Assembly: GCA_963777665.1 (NCBI GenBank)
Contig: CAVZRJ010000001.1
Location: 124,001-188,000, forward strand
Reading direction: 5' to 3'
Source: Bog-756 sp963777665
GTDB lineage: Bacteria; Actinomycetota; Acidimicrobiia; Acidimicrobiales; RAAP-2
DNA: 64,000 bases
The position numbers and the translations under genes are program-made. Positions 63,670 to 64,000 of this stretch are shown piece after piece. Numbering within the stretch: the first letter of the stretch is position 1; every line of letters begins with the position of its first letter. Below the pieces are notes generated by a model. It saw only the letters and a program-made list of their open reading frames with translations. It did not search any database and was not told the DNA's origin.

Positions 63670-64000
63670 CCACCGAGATGAGCAGCACCGAGGACATCAT
63701 CGGACGGGCCGAGATCGACGACTTCGAGGCGATCCTCTCAGTGGTCGGGACCGAGGAGGCCGACGGACGTCACGTCGTGCACTCCGAGTACGACTCCATC
63801 TTCACCTGGGACTACGAGAAGGGCACCCGTCCGAAGCTCAACAAGCTCTACGAGAAGGCCAAGGGCGCCCAGTGGAACGGCGAGACCGATCTCCCCTGGG
63901 ACACCGAGGTCGACCAGGAGCGCCTGGTCATCGAGCAGGCGGAGGCGTCGGGCGGCTTCGGCATCGGCTTCGACCTGAGCGGCACCCCCGTCGAGAAGTG
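63666..64000 (+). CDS. Ferritin-like di-iron (AurF/R2-like) protein, partial
   Basis: 111 residues are visible; the gene runs off the right edge. EYDSIFTWDYEKGTRPKLNKLYEKAKGAQWNGETDLPW resembles actinobacterial ferritin-like proteins annotated near AurF N-oxygenases and R2-like oxidases, usually beside paired TetR genes. The visible Glu residues (DQERLVIEQAEASGG) may include an iron ligand, but the core helices lie beyond the window. Coupled to TetR 2 through ATGA. Function uncertain. Confidence 0.55.
   Translation, partial: MTTEMSSTEDIIGRAEIDDFEAILSVVGTEEADGRHVVHSEYDSIFTWDYEKGTRPKLNKLYEKAKGAQWNGETDLPWDTEVDQERLVIEQAEASGGFGIGFDLSGTPVEK

Overview
The window is about 70% GC with dense, overlapping genes, many GTG starts, F420-type luciferase-like oxidoreductases, tandem TetR genes, the actinobacterial order rpsO–pnp–M16 peptidase–dapB, and secreted proteins ending in GYW…ASDGG…FGDA repeats. 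Together these suggest an actinomycete-type bacterium, most likely of the class Acidimicrobiia, probably uncultured or from a metagenome. No IS element, CRISPR array, prophage or rRNA gene was seen. There is one tRNA (Leu, anticodon UAG).

Layout. (1) 1–9.4 kb is a sugar-catabolic cluster: ThuA-like protein, GH78-like lipoprotein rhamnosidase, GH1 and GH4 glycosidases, HIBADH-type dehydrogenase, Cgl0159-like aldolase and FGGY kinase. (2) 9.4–14.5 kb is a Liv-type ABC importer in which an MFS permease is fused to the LivF ATPase and LivH is fused to LivM; no solute-binding protein is present. (3) 14.6–20.2 kb is a mixed enzyme set: TauD dioxygenase, alpha/beta hydrolase, NagB-type deaminase, zinc alcohol dehydrogenase, VOC protein and LLM oxidoreductase. 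(4) 20.2–33.1 kb is acyl-CoA and possibly steroid-side-chain-like metabolism: two acyl-CoA ligases, thioesterase, LLM oxidoreductase, two MaoC hydratases, enoyl-CoA hydratase, a two-domain FadE34-like acyl-CoA dehydrogenase and a 17-beta-HSD4-like SDR. (5) 33.3–47.3 kb is surface-glycan synthesis and export: three methyltransferase-like proteins, five GT4 glycosyltransferases in repeated modules, a ClpP subunit, a Wzm/Wzt exporter and a GT39-like membrane glycosyltransferase. (6) 47.4–54.5 kb holds two secreted proteins, each ending in six ~45-residue repeats (one carries a SpoIID/LytB domain), and a flippase-like membrane protein with an embedded pseudokinase. (7) 54.5–64 kb holds housekeeping genes (HAD phosphatase, enoyl-CoA hydratase, 1-Cys peroxiredoxin, rpsO, pnp, M16 peptidase, dapB), then two TetR regulators coupled to a ferritin-like di-iron protein that runs off the window.

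Two properties run through the window. First, many starts are probably leaderless: a TANNNT −10 box lies 5–8 bases before the start codon. The clearest case is the divergent ThuA/GH78 intergenic region, where a perfect 15-bp palindrome sits exactly midway between two −10 boxes. Second, single-base frameshifts are very unevenly distributed. There are dozens in 0.6–9.4 kb and 22.4–32.0 kb, mostly in the +1 direction, and almost none in 14.5–22 kb or 51.8–64 kb. Protein similarity continues across every break, so I read these as uncorrected sequence errors rather than gene decay. Coordinates of broken genes span the whole restored gene.
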